From positions 119,866 through 183,865 of the forward strand of contig NZ_BMTL01000022.1 of the NCBI RefSeq assembly GCF_014649655.1: a DNA stretch of 64,000 nt. The letters are read 5' to 3'. Position 1 is the first letter of the stretch. Each line of letters opens with the position of its first letter. This document shows, piece by piece, positions 51,887 to 59,772 of this stretch. The DNA is from Streptomyces humidus. Lineage in GTDB: Bacteria; Actinomycetota; Actinomycetes; Streptomycetales; Streptomycetaceae. The position numbers were made by a program, and so were the translations under genes. The notes under the pieces were generated by a model that worked only from the letters and a program-made list of their open reading frames with translations, searched no databases and was not told where the DNA came from.

Positions 51887-52705
51887 TCAGGCGACGGAGG
51901 AGATCCGCATCCTGATGTCGTCCGGCGACAGCGTGCCCTTGGCGACCACGTGGTCGCCGGAGGACTCCCCGCGCAGCCGGCGGCCGATCCACGGCACCAG
52001 GTACTCGCGCGCCCAGTGGACGTCGTCGCGCCGCACCTCGAGGGTGCCGCGGGGCGGGAGCAGCGGCCAGGGCTGCTCCGGGTCGGCCGGCACCTCCACG
52101 CCGAGGACCTGACCGGCGCGCAGCGCCACACGCGTGTGACCCTCCGGGGAGAGGTGCAGCCGGTCGCCGTCCCAGGCTCTGCGGTCCTGCACGGACTTCA
52201 GGGACCACAGGTCGAGCACCGGACAGCCGTACCGGTCGGCGACGGCGCGCACATGTCCGTTGTAGGTGGCGATCTTGCCGCGCAGATGCTTGAGCACGGG
52301 AACGCCACGGGTGTCGAAGCCGGTGGTCACCATGACGGTGCCGGCTACGGCGGTCAGGGCCGAGATCGCGCGCTCGAAGCGCTCGGCGACCTCGTCCGGG
52401 TCGGTGCCGGGACGGAGGATGTCGTTGCCGCCCGCGCAGAAGGAGACCAGGTCCGGGGCGAGTTCCACGGCCCTGGGCAGCTGGTCCTCCATGATCTGGT
52501 CGAGCAGCTTCCCGCGGACCGCGAGGTTGGTGTAGTCGAAGTCGCCTTCGGGCCGCCGGTCCGCGAGGAGTACCGCGAACCGGTCCGCCCAGCCGACGAA
52601 GGCTCCGTCCGGGCCGGGGTCGCCGACGCCCTCGGTGAAGCTGTCCCCCACCGCCACGTACGACCCGATCACTGATCTGTTGTCATTCTTCGAATCGTCT
52701 GCCAC
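51887..52705 (-). CDS. SGNH/GDSL-family hydrolase
   Basis: 272 residues. Block I AVGDSFTEGVGDP (Ser), block II LAVRGKLL (Gly), block III FCAGGNDILRP (Asn), block V WDGDRLHLSPEGH (Asp, His) are all present, so an active esterase/lipase is expected. No signal peptide, hence cytosolic. GTG start at 52705. A 60-residue C-terminal extension follows the domain (VHWAREYLVPWIGRRL), as in many actinomycete members. Confidence 0.9.
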   Translation of the reverse strand: MADDSKNDNRSVIGSYVAVGDSFTEGVGDPGPDGAFVGWADRFAVLLADRRPEGDFDYTNLAVRGKLLDQIMEDQLPRAVELAPDLVSFCAGGNDILRPGTDPDEVAERFERAISALTAVAGTVMVTTGFDTRGVPVLKHLRGKIATYNGHVRAVADRYGCPVLDLWSLKSVQDRRAWDGDRLHLSPEGHTRVALRAGQVLGVEVPADPEQPWPLLPPRGTLEVRRDDVHWAREYLVPWIGRRLRGESSGDHVVAKGTLSPDDIRMRISSVA

Positions 52706-53036
52706 AACAGTTCATGATTCACCTTCGAATGTGACCTACGCGACCGTAGGCAGAGGTTGACGGACGGTGAGATAAGCCACTCCTGAAGAATTGGTCAAAC
52801 ACGGAATAAGCACTCGCGCCCGGAAGGTGGATCCGGAAATGGCTCTACGTGGTGCGGAACACGAAGTTCCCGCCCGTCGGCGCCGACGGGCGGGGCGACC
52901 TGGGGCGACCTGGGGCGACCTGTCCGAGGACGCACGGCCCTTCGAACGGGTGCGGAACCGACGACCTCGGGTGATCGGCCGACCTCGCGTGATCGGCGGC
53001 CGTGGACCAGGACGAGGCGCGGGTCCAGGGCCGGGA
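52706..53036. other. 331-bp intergenic region with palindrome and repeats
   Basis: Holds a perfect 26-bp palindrome (52869-52894), a 10-bp unit (GGGGCGACCT) repeated about three times (52892-52922) and an 18-bp direct repeat (52962-52979 and 52980-52997, one mismatch). No gene; the palindrome may terminate the VOC transcript arriving from the right. Confidence 0.55.
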
Positions 53037-53729
53037 TCAGGACTGTGCGGCCGTGGTGGACGGCGCGGAGGCGGACGGCGCGGAGGCGGACGGTGCGGCC
53101 GCCTCCCAGGCGAATCCGTCCGGGTCGGTGAAGGGGCCGGTGGCGCCGCCGAGGACGATGCGGTGCGAGCCGGCGCCGTCGGCGGGGACACCGAGGTCCT
53201 TGGCCAGGCCGCGGCGCTTGTACAGCGCCAGCTTGACGGGGCTGGACTCGTCGGAGGCGAACTCGGCGTACTTTCCGCCGAAGCTCCTGGCCACGGTCAG
53301 GCCCTGACCGACGTAGAACTGCTTGCTGGCCTTCACGTCCTCGACACCGAGCAGGAGCACGATCTCGTCGATCTCGCCGGTGGCCGGGCCGGTGTCCTTT
53401 TTCGCCGAGGTGGCGACCTTCCAGATCGTCCCGTCCGGCGCCTGGACGACGCCGCCGTAGCCCCACAACGACCTCGCCGCGGGCTTGAGCAGCGTGGCGC
53501 CGGCGTCCACGGCGGCGCCGAGGAAGCTGTCGACGGTGGCCGGCCGAGACACCGTGAGCGCCAGGGTGAAGCCACGGAAGCCGGTGGAGCGCGCCTCTGA
53601 CGCCCGCAGGCGAATGTGCGTGTCCACTCCGAAGGCGGTGTAGAAGCGGCGGGCGTCCTCGGGGGCGGTCACCTCGAGGGTGACGGAGGCGAGGGACGTG
53701 GTGGATGCGGTGGATGCGTTGGTTGCCAT
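53037..53729 (-). CDS. two-domain VOC (glyoxalase-like) protein
   Basis: 230 residues. Two vicinal-oxygen-chelate modules: about 12-105 (SLASVTLEVTAPEDARRFYT) and about 115-215 (IDEIVLLLGVEDVKASKQFY, FTDPDGFAWEAA). Ends in an Ala/Ser/Pro tail with a repeated PSASA unit. Metal ligands are not all evident, so the reaction is open. ATG 53729 is chosen because its -10 (TAGCGT) is seven bases upstream, exactly as in the other VOC gene; ATG 53735, overlapping the AraC stop, is the alternative. Confidence 0.8.
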   Translation of the reverse strand: MATNASTASTTSLASVTLEVTAPEDARRFYTAFGVDTHIRLRASEARSTGFRGFTLALTVSRPATVDSFLGAAVDAGATLLKPAARSLWGYGGVVQAPDGTIWKVATSAKKDTGPATGEIDEIVLLLGVEDVKASKQFYVGQGLTVARSFGGKYAEFASDESSPVKLALYKRRGLAKDLGVPADGAGSHRIVLGGATGPFTDPDGFAWEAAAPSASAPSASAPSTTAAQS

Positions 53730-53734
53730 GGCCA

Positions 53735-54256
53735 TCACGCTAGGGGCCGCCCGGCGGCCGGCGCTTCTCGATTCCTGACCGGTCTTGTCACCTGCTTCGC
53801 CACACACGCGGGCATCCCCTCCACCGTGGCCGCGGGCGCCGTGTCACCGGCCGTGCTCGCGGCCTCGGCGCGGCCGGCCGCCGCTTCCGCCGCAGAGCGA
53901 CGGAAGGCCCCGGGCGGCATGCCGACCAGCTCGGTGAAGCGGGTGGTGAAGGTGCCCAACGACGCGCAGCCGACCGCGAAGCAGACGTCGGTGACGCTCA
54001 GGTCGCCACGCCGCAGCAGCGCCTGCGCGCGCTCGATACGACGCGTCATCAGGTACGCGTACGGCGACTCACCGTAGGCGGCCCGGAACTGCCGGCTGAG
54101 GTGCCCGGCGGACATGTTCACACCGCGGGCGAGTGCCTCCACGTCCAGTGGCTGCGCGTACTCCCTGTCGATCCGATCGCGGACACGGCGCAGCCGCGCG
54201 AGATCGGACAGGCGCTGCGCCTCGATGCGCGCACGCCGCCACTCCGGCTGACACAT
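53735..54256 (-). CDS. AraC-family regulator
   Basis: 173 residues: only the two-HTH DNA-binding domain (about 15-120; LDVEALARGVNMSAGHLSRQFRAAYGES, LSVTDVCFAVGCASLGTFTTRF) plus an Ala-rich tail, without a separate sensor domain. ATG 54256 (MCQPEWRRAR) preferred; 21 upstream codons are Glu/Asn/Lys-rich and derive from a threefold AAGAGAACGAA repeat in the leader (54265-54303). It lies between two VOC genes that share a promoter box, so it is the likely activator of both. The box of the first VOC gene lies inside its 3' end. Confidence 0.85.
   Translation of the reverse strand: MCQPEWRRARIEAQRLSDLARLRRVRDRIDREYAQPLDVEALARGVNMSAGHLSRQFRAAYGESPYAYLMTRRIERAQALLRRGDLSVTDVCFAVGCASLGTFTTRFTELVGMPPGAFRRSAAEAAAGRAEAASTAGDTAPAATVEGMPACVAKQVTRPVRNREAPAAGRPLA
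53737..53778 (-). promoter_or_regulatory. promoter of the first VOC gene with shared activator box
   Basis: A 21-bp box at 53778-53758 (beginning TCAGGAATCGAGAAG), 15-bp gap, -10 TAGCGT at 53742-53737, 7 bases, ATG. The same box and spacings occur before the second VOC gene. Confidence 0.65.
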
Positions 54257-54319
54257 GGGCGGACTCCCCTTGTTCTCTTGTTCGTTCTCTTGATTCGTTC
54301 TCTTCTTCCGACGATGCAT

Positions 54320-54359
54320 GAGCGCCTGGGCGCCTGCCGAGGCAGGCGCCCAGGCGCTC
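54320..54359 (-). terminator. terminator of the second VOC gene
   Basis: Perfect 18-bp stem (54320-54337 with 54342-54359), loop CGAG, 53 bases after the VOC stop in the direction of transcription. Confidence 0.8.
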
Positions 54360-54412
54360 GAAGCCGAGGCCCGGCCGACAGGGCTGGCCCGGCCGCACCG
54401 CTGCTCTGCGGC

Positions 54413-54823
54413 TCAGCGAAGCTCCTGGATGCGGACCAGGTTGCCCGCGGGGTCGCGGAAGGCACAGTCACGGATGCCGTACGGCTGCTCGGTCGGCTCC
54501 TGGACCACCTCGGTGTCACCGGCCTGCACCTTCTCGAACGTGGCGTCGAGGTCGCGGGTGGCCAGCAGGATCCAGCCGTAGGTGCCCTTGGCCATCATCT
54601 CGGTGACGGTGCGGCGCTCGTCCTCGGTGATTCCTGGATCGGCGGCCGGCGGCGCCAGGAGGAGGGACGTGTCCGGCTGACCGGCCGGGCCGACCGTGAT
54701 CCAGCGCATCCTGCCCTGCCCGACGTCACTGCGGACCTCGAAGCCGAGGACGTCGCGGTAGAAGGCGAGCGACGCGTCCGGGTCGTCATGCGGCAGCGAG
54801 CTCGTGTGAATGGTGAGGTCCAT
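54413..54823 (-). CDS. VOC-family (glyoxalase/extradiol dioxygenase-like) protein
   Basis: 136 residues, a single VOC unit pair: DASLAFYRDVLGFEVRSDVG, DTSLLLAPPAADPGI, FEKVQAGDTEVVQEPTEQPY and FRDPAGNLVRIQEL. Such small proteins include resistance and lyase enzymes; the reaction is not determinable. ATG 54823 is seven bases after -10 TATCCT with no ribosome site (leaderless). Coupled in regulation to the AraC gene and the first VOC gene. Confidence 0.85.
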   Translation of the reverse strand: MDLTIHTSSLPHDDPDASLAFYRDVLGFEVRSDVGQGRMRWITVGPAGQPDTSLLLAPPAADPGITEDERRTVTEMMAKGTYGWILLATRDLDATFEKVQAGDTEVVQEPTEQPYGIRDCAFRDPAGNLVRIQELR

Positions 54824-54830
54824 GACGAGC

Positions 54831-54872
54831 AGGATAAGAGCCGCCCCCCGTCCGGCACTTCTCGATTCCTGA
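54831..54872 (-). promoter_or_regulatory. promoter of the second VOC gene with shared activator box
   Basis: Box at 54872-54852 differs from the first copy in a single base (the last part reads GTGCCGG instead of GCGCCGG); 15 bp further lies TATCCT (54836-54831), then 7 bases to ATG. No -35 consensus, as expected for an activator-dependent promoter. Confidence 0.65.
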
Positions 54873-54893
54873 TCGATTTCTGCCCCCTGACGC

Positions 54894-54940
54894 GTCGGAG
54901 GCCGGACCCCCGATCGCGGATCGGGGGTCCGGCCTCCGAC
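54894..54940 (-). terminator. 22-bp perfect stem terminator of the M23 gene
   Basis: Arms 54894-54915 and 54919-54940 pair perfectly with loop GCG; one of the strongest hairpins in the window, 57 bases after the M23 peptidase stop. Confidence 0.9.
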
Positions 54941-54997
54941 GGCGTGTCGGGCGGAACGGGGCTGAGCGGGGTGGGGCTGAGCGGGGCGGGGCGGGAG

Positions 54998-55996
54998 TCA
55001 GCCGACGGTGACGCCGTGCGAGCGCAGGTAGGCGATCGGGTCCACGTCCGAGCCGTAGTCCGGCGTGGTGCGGATCTCGAAGTGCAGGTGCGGGCCGGTC
55101 ACGTTGCCGGTCGCGCCCGAGAGGCCGATCTGCTGTCCCGCGGTCACGGTCTGACCGGCCGAGACGGAGAGCTGGGAGAGGTGGGCGTACTGGGCGTAGT
55201 AGCCGTCGGCGAGCCTGATGACGACCTGGTTGCCGTACGCGCCGCCCCAGCCCGCGGAGACGACGGTGCCCGCGCCGACGGCCTTGAGGGAGGTGCCGGT
55301 CGGGACGACGAAGTCCACACCGGTGTGGTAGCCGCTGGACCACATGCTGCCCGACTGGTGGTACGGGGTGCCGATGACCGCGCCGGCCACTGGCAGGACG
55401 AAACCGCTGGAGTTGCTCACGGCCGCCTGGGTCGTCTTCGCGGAGGACGACCCGGACGACGGGGCCGACGCGGACGACGAGGCGGACGTCTTCGACGCGG
55501 AGGACTCCGCGGCCTTCGACGAACCCGTGGCGGACGAAGGCCCGGAGGACGCTGCCGAGCCGGACGGCCTGTGTGCGCCGGACGCCGCCTTCGCGCCGAT
55601 CGACAGCTTGAGACCGGGATGGATCAGCGACGGGTCGTCGCCGACGGCCGCGCGGTTGTCCCGGTAGAGCCGCTGCCAGCCGCCGCTGACGTTCTGCTCG
55701 TCCGCGATCTTCGAGAGGTAGTCGCCGGACCGCACGGTGTACGTCTTTCCGGTGGCGCTCTTGCGGGTCTCTTCGGCTGCCCGGACGGTCTTCACGGTCG
55801 ATTCCGAAACCGTCTGAGCGGCCGACAGAGCAACCGACCGGGCGGAAGTCTGTGAAACGGACGCCGGGGTGGCCGCATGAGCGCCGGAAACGCCCATCAG
55901 CGGAAGGGCGAGCGCGGCGCCGCCGGTTCCGGCGACGGCTATGGAGCGGGTGAAACGCTGAGTCTTCGGACGGCGGTGCTTACCCTTCGCGGGCAT
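54998..55996 (-). CDS. secreted LysM-M23 peptidoglycan endopeptidase
   Basis: 332 residues. Signal peptide about 1-42 (ending GAHAATP), LysM domain about 85-135 (YTVRSGDYLSKIADEQNVSG, SLIHPGLKLSI), Ser/Ala linker about 140-195, then an M23 peptidase domain with HTGVDFVVPTGTSLKAV (His-x3-Asp) and GPHLHFEIRT (His-x-His). Cuts peptide cross-links in the cell wall during growth or germination. A c-di-AMP-type riboswitch lies in its 5' leader, as for Streptomyces resuscitation-type hydrolases. Confidence 0.93.
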   Translation of the reverse strand: MPAKGKHRRPKTQRFTRSIAVAGTGGAALALPLMGVSGAHAATPASVSQTSARSVALSAAQTVSESTVKTVRAAEETRKSATGKTYTVRSGDYLSKIADEQNVSGGWQRLYRDNRAAVGDDPSLIHPGLKLSIGAKAASGAHRPSGSAASSGPSSATGSSKAAESSASKTSASSSASAPSSGSSSAKTTQAAVSNSSGFVLPVAGAVIGTPYHQSGSMWSSGYHTGVDFVVPTGTSLKAVGAGTVVSAGWGGAYGNQVVIRLADGYYAQYAHLSQLSVSAGQTVTAGQQIGLSGATGNVTGPHLHFEIRTTPDYGSDVDPIAYLRSHGVTVG

Positions 55997-56003
55997 GACG
56001 AAT

Positions 56004-56200
56004 TCCTCTCCGGCGCCTGCGAGGTGAGCTGTCGGGTGCGGGCTGGAGATGCCCGGCCGCGCCGAGGCGCGGCTTTACCCCGAGCCTGTTCCGGAGACCG
56101 GAACAGGCGGTTGTGCCTGTGGGTCCCCCGCTCCTGCCATGCACGGGTGAGTGTGCGGGATCCGGGCGGTGGCAGGATTCGGCGTCCGTCCGGATTGGGA
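56004..56200 (-). ncRNA. c-di-AMP (ydaO-yuaA) riboswitch
   Basis: The leader of the M23 peptidase gene matches the streptomycete ydaO-type aptamer that I recall upstream of rpf-type hydrolases: on the minus strand AATCCTGCCACCGCCCGG, later TGGCAGGAGCGGGGGACCCA, then GGGGTAAAGCCGCGCC, GGCCGGGCATCTCCAGCCCG, ACCCGACAGCTCACCTCGCA and GGCGCCGGAGAGG close to the ATG. c-di-AMP binding turns the downstream gene off in this class. Boundaries are approximate. Confidence 0.8.
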
Positions 56201-56203
56201 TGG

Positions 56204-56233
56204 AACGTAAGCGACCCGGACGCACAGAGACAA
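56204..56233 (-). promoter_or_regulatory. possible promoter of the riboswitch transcript
   Basis: TTGTCT (56233-56228), 18-bp spacer, TACGTT (56209-56204), directly before the aptamer's 5' side. Confidence 0.4.
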
Positions 56234-56463
56234 GCAGTGGTTGCGCTGTTCCCGCGTTTCTCTTGATTTCCGATGGGAATCCCCCGTCACACAGTGTGAA
56301 ACGAGGGACTCACCCATCGCCAAGCGCCCTGGAAATGCATGCGAATTACGTGAACATGACGTGCGACGTACCGTCACGGATATGACCCTGCTCACGTGAC
56401 GGCTTTCCAGGTTCCTTTATTTCGCGGCGAGTTATGACTAAGGATTCAATTCGGACAGATACC
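56234..56463. other. intergenic, AT-richer segment
   Basis: Lower GC than the surroundings, with a GTCACACAGTGTGAA palindromic patch near 56286. No gene or certain terminator for the alpha-galactosidase is seen. Confidence 0.35.
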
Positions 56464-58539
56464 TCAGATACGACGCAGGCGGATAACCGTCGCATCGAGG
56501 TCGCCTCGCAGCCCGACACGCAATCCATGGTGCAGCAGTACCGCACCCCGGTGCACTTCACCCGTTTCGCGGCATTCGTACGTCGCCGTGGGGTCGAGTC
56601 CGCGCAGCCTGAGCGCGGGGACGGGCTCGCCGAACCGCTGGGCCTGCAGCCAGGCGAGGACGACCGTCTCGTCGCCGCGCACGTACTGCACGGCGCTCAG
56701 CCCGCCCGCCGGGAGGCGCAGCCGGTAGAGGTCGCCCTGCTGCACGACCGGCCGGATGTCCTTGTAGAGGTCCACCCATCGACGCGCCTCGGCGAGCTCC
56801 TCCTCGCTCCACTCGGAGAGGTCGCCACCGACGCCGAGCACCCCCGCCATGGCGCTGACGAACCGGAAGCGCAGCGAGCTCACCCGGCCGTTGAGCTGCG
56901 CGTTGGGGCTGTCGGTGACCCACGCGGCCATGACCCGCGCGGGATGGATCTGGCTGAAGCCGTGCTGGATGTCGAGCCGGTCGAGGGGGTCGGTGTTGTC
57001 GGAGGTCCACACCTGGTCGGTGCGGCTCATGATGCCGAGGTCGATGCGTCCGCCGCCGCCCGAGCAGGACTCGAAGGCGACGCCCGGGTGGGCCGCCCGC
57101 AGCCTGTCCAGCAGGCCGTACAGGGCCCGTACGTGGTCGACCCACAGGCGCTGCGGGTAGGCGTCGTCCGGCCAGCCCGCGTCGGTGAAGCAGCGGTTGA
57201 AGTCCCACTTCACGTAGTCGATCGGCGCGCTGGACAGCAGCCCGTCGAGCTGGCCCCAGAGGTACTCCTGGACGTCCTCGCGCGCGAGGTTCAGCATGAG
57301 CTGATTGCGGAACTCCGTCCGCTTGCGTCCCGGCTGGAACTGCACCCAGTCCGGATGTGCCCGGTACAGGTCGCTGTCCGGGTTGACCATTTCGGGCTCG
57401 ACCCAGATGCCGAACTGCATGCCGAGGGCGTGCACGTGGTCCGCGAGGGGCTTCAGGCCGTTGGGGAAGCGGTCCGGGTTGGCCCGCCAGTCGCCGAGTC
57501 CGGCGTGATCGCCGGTGCGCGCACCGAACCAGCCGTCGTCGACGACGAAGAGTTCGACGCCGATCGACGCGGCCCTCCGGGCGAGGGTCGCCTGCTGCTC
57601 CTCGGAGATGTCGAAGTAGGTGGCCTCCCAGGAGTTGAACAGCACCGGCCGGTCCTGCTCGGCGTCCGGGACGACGTGGGCGCGCTGGTAGGCGTGCCAG
57701 GTCCGGCTCGCGCCGCCGAAGCCGGCGTCGCTCCACAGGCCGGCGAAGACGGGCGTGACGAAGCTCTCGCCCGTCGTGAGGCGCAGCAGGCCCGAGTCGT
57801 CGTATCCCGCGCCGCCGGTGATCTGCACGCGCGCGTCGGGGAGTTGGGCGACGGCGATCCGCCAGGAGCCGGACCAGCCGAGGGCGCAGCCGTAGACCTC
57901 GCCGCGCTCCTCGGTCGCGTCGGTGTCGAGGGCGACCCAGGGCAGATGCTGGTGTCCCGTGTGGCCCCGGCGACTGCCGATGACCTTCTCTCCGTAGGTG
58001 AGCGGGGACCGCGTCAGCCGCGACTCGGCGGCCCAGCGGCCGTGCAGCTGCGACAGCCGCCACTCGTCGCGCAGGGGCAGGGTCCAGGTGGCCGAGTCGG
58101 CGCGGAGCAGCTCCAGGGGCTGCTCGCCCTCGTTGCGCAGGGTGGTCCAGCGCTCGACGACGTCGCCGCGCATCCGGTAGTGCAGGGTGAGGGCGAGCCC
58201 GGCGTCCCGGAAGCGCAGCCGGAGCTCGTCGCCGTCGCTCTCGTACGCCTCGAAGGTCCACTCGGTGCCGCGGCGCTCGTCGGTGCGCACGGACAGGGCC
58301 GGCCGCACGAAGCGGGGGCCGCCCTCGACCGGGTACTCCTCGCGCCCGTCGAGCGGGGCCTCGAAGGACGCTCCGCGCTCCGGCGGCGCCAGCGCGGCGA
58401 GGGCCTCGGCGTCCGCGAGCGCGATGCGCGGGCCCCAGTGCAGATGGACCAGCTCGGCGGCCTCGGTGAGATGGAGGGCATAGCTGCTCGTCGGCCCCGA
58501 AAGGAGCCACGTACGGCCGTTGTCGGCGATCTCGGGCAT
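56464..58539 (-). CDS. GH36 alpha-galactosidase
   Basis: 691 residues, full length for GH36 enzymes of the AgaA/RafA type. N-terminal beta-sandwich, central TIM barrel with IGVELFVVDDGWFGARTGDH, MQFGIWVEPEMVNPDSDLYR, nucleophile Asp in DYVKWDFNR, CSGGGGRIDLGI and the acid/base Asp in WTSDNTDPLDRL. No signal peptide, so cytosolic hydrolysis of imported alpha-galactosides such as melibiose or raffinose. ATG 58539 chosen; 11 upstream codons lack similarity. No transporter adjoins it. Confidence 0.95.
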   Translation of the reverse strand: MPEIADNGRTWLLSGPTSSYALHLTEAAELVHLHWGPRIALADAEALAALAPPERGASFEAPLDGREEYPVEGGPRFVRPALSVRTDERRGTEWTFEAYESDGDELRLRFRDAGLALTLHYRMRGDVVERWTTLRNEGEQPLELLRADSATWTLPLRDEWRLSQLHGRWAAESRLTRSPLTYGEKVIGSRRGHTGHQHLPWVALDTDATEERGEVYGCALGWSGSWRIAVAQLPDARVQITGGAGYDDSGLLRLTTGESFVTPVFAGLWSDAGFGGASRTWHAYQRAHVVPDAEQDRPVLFNSWEATYFDISEEQQATLARRAASIGVELFVVDDGWFGARTGDHAGLGDWRANPDRFPNGLKPLADHVHALGMQFGIWVEPEMVNPDSDLYRAHPDWVQFQPGRKRTEFRNQLMLNLAREDVQEYLWGQLDGLLSSAPIDYVKWDFNRCFTDAGWPDDAYPQRLWVDHVRALYGLLDRLRAAHPGVAFESCSGGGGRIDLGIMSRTDQVWTSDNTDPLDRLDIQHGFSQIHPARVMAAWVTDSPNAQLNGRVSSLRFRFVSAMAGVLGVGGDLSEWSEEELAEARRWVDLYKDIRPVVQQGDLYRLRLPAGGLSAVQYVRGDETVVLAWLQAQRFGEPVPALRLRGLDPTATYECRETGEVHRGAVLLHHGLRVGLRGDLDATVIRLRRI

Positions 58540-58751
58540 CAAACCCCCACTGATTCGAACAGGTGCGATCAAACACCGACATCATCGAGTGTGTTCGGCC
58601 TGCCGGGCAACTCCTTGCCGGCATGTCTCTCACCTGGGCGGACGTCCTGTGGACAACCCGTTGCCCCGGGAACCCGTGTCGTATGGTCGAGGAGGTGTCC
58701 CGTCGGCCACCACGAGCCGCGCCGACGGAGACCGACAGGGAGGGAGCCCCA

Positions 58752-59549
58752 GTGACGCAGCAGATCCCGTCGACCGAGCCCGAGCTGACCGGCGTGCGCA
58801 ATTTCCGGGACGTGGGCGGTCTGCCGACCGTGGACGGCCGACGCGTGCGCCACGGCGTGCTGTTCCGCAGCGGTCACCTCGCGCACGCCACCGACGAGGA
58901 CGCCGCGTTCCTGTCCGGCCTCGGCCTGCACACGATCTTCGACTTCCGCAACGCGGCGGACCAGAAGCTGGAGGGTCCGGACGTCGAACTGCGGGGCGTG
59001 CGCAACGTCAACCTGCCCCTGTCGGACCCGGCGGACGGCGCCGAGTTCTGGAAGATGGTCCGCGACGGCCAGGTCGACCAGCTGCGGGGGATCCTCGGCG
59101 ACGGCAGGGCGGCGGGCAGGATGATCGCCTCGTACCGCACGATCGTCAAGGAGCGGACGGCCGAGCACGCGCGGGTGCTGCACTCGCTCGCCGAGGACAG
59201 CCTCCCGGCGCTGATGCACTGCGCGGCGGGCAAGGACCGCGCGGGTCTGTCCGTCGCGGTGACGCTGCTGGCCGTGGGCGTGGAGCGGGACGCGATCCTC
59301 GGCGACTACCTGGAGTCCAACGCCCTGCACCGCCGCTACAAGGTGCGCCGCAGCTCCTCCTCGGGCGAGGCCCACTCCCCCGAGATCATGGAGTTGCTGA
59401 GCCCCCTCTTCGACGCCCGTGCGGAGTACCTGGCGGCGGCGTTCGAGACCGTGGAGGAGGTCTGGGGCGGGGTCGACGCCTATCTGGAGCGGGGCCTCGG
59501 GCTCTCCCCGGCGACCCGAGAGCGGCTGCGGGAGCGCCTGCTCGACTGA
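58752..59549 (+). CDS. tyrosine-protein phosphatase (PF13350 type)
   Basis: 265 residues. Signature P-loop HCAAGKDRAG (Cys-x5-Arg) at about 155; GVRNFRDVGGLPTVDGRRVR opening and VLFRSGHLAH are diagnostic for the actinobacterial Tyr/Ser phosphatase family (PtpB-like). Dephosphorylates phosphotyrosine or phosphoinositides; target unknown. GTG 58752 with GGGAG about 7 bases upstream; the frame further upstream is promoter DNA. Divergent from the alpha-galactosidase gene. Confidence 0.9.
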   Translation: MTQQIPSTEPELTGVRNFRDVGGLPTVDGRRVRHGVLFRSGHLAHATDEDAAFLSGLGLHTIFDFRNAADQKLEGPDVELRGVRNVNLPLSDPADGAEFWKMVRDGQVDQLRGILGDGRAAGRMIASYRTIVKERTAEHARVLHSLAEDSLPALMHCAAGKDRAGLSVAVTLLAVGVERDAILGDYLESNALHRRYKVRRSSSSGEAHSPEIMELLSPLFDARAEYLAAAFETVEEVWGGVDAYLERGLGLSPATRERLRERLLD

Positions 59550-59584
59550 CGCCGGCCGACCGGAAGCGCCGCCAGGCCGACAGG

Positions 59585-59616
59585 CGCCCGGCGGGCCCTG
59601 GTGCGCCCGCCGGGCG
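59585..59616. terminator. bidirectional terminator
   Basis: Perfect 11-bp stem CGCCCGGCGGG/CCCGCCGGGCG with a 10-base loop between the convergent phosphatase and DUF6126 genes. Confidence 0.7.
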
Positions 59617-59649
59617 GGGACACCGCCCGGCGAGGGGGGCAGCGCAGGC

Positions 59650-59772
59650 CTACTGGCTGGTCCCCACCTCGAACAGCAGCCACAGGAACGCGGCGAAGAG
59701 GTGCCCGACGGCGATGTAGATGATCAGCCGGATCCACAGGGTGCGGGGGAACTTCTCCTCGAAGTCGCTCAT
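59650..59772 (-). CDS. DUF6126 small membrane protein
   Basis: 40 residues: short acidic N-terminus (MSDFEEKFPRTLW) and one transmembrane helix (LIIYIAVGHLFAAFLWLLFEV). Its ATG overlaps the XRE-cupin stop by 4 bp (ATGA), so it is co-translated with that regulator. The same pair stands at the edge of the hopanoid cluster in other streptomycetes (from memory). Function unknown; a membrane partner of the regulator is conceivable. Confidence 0.8.
   Translation of the reverse strand: MSDFEEKFPRTLWIRLIIYIAVGHLFAAFLWLLFEVGTSQ

Noticed and set aside
56434..58755. 773-codon plus-strand frame
   Set aside because: Antisense of the GH36 alpha-galactosidase, whose catalytic motifs are intact.
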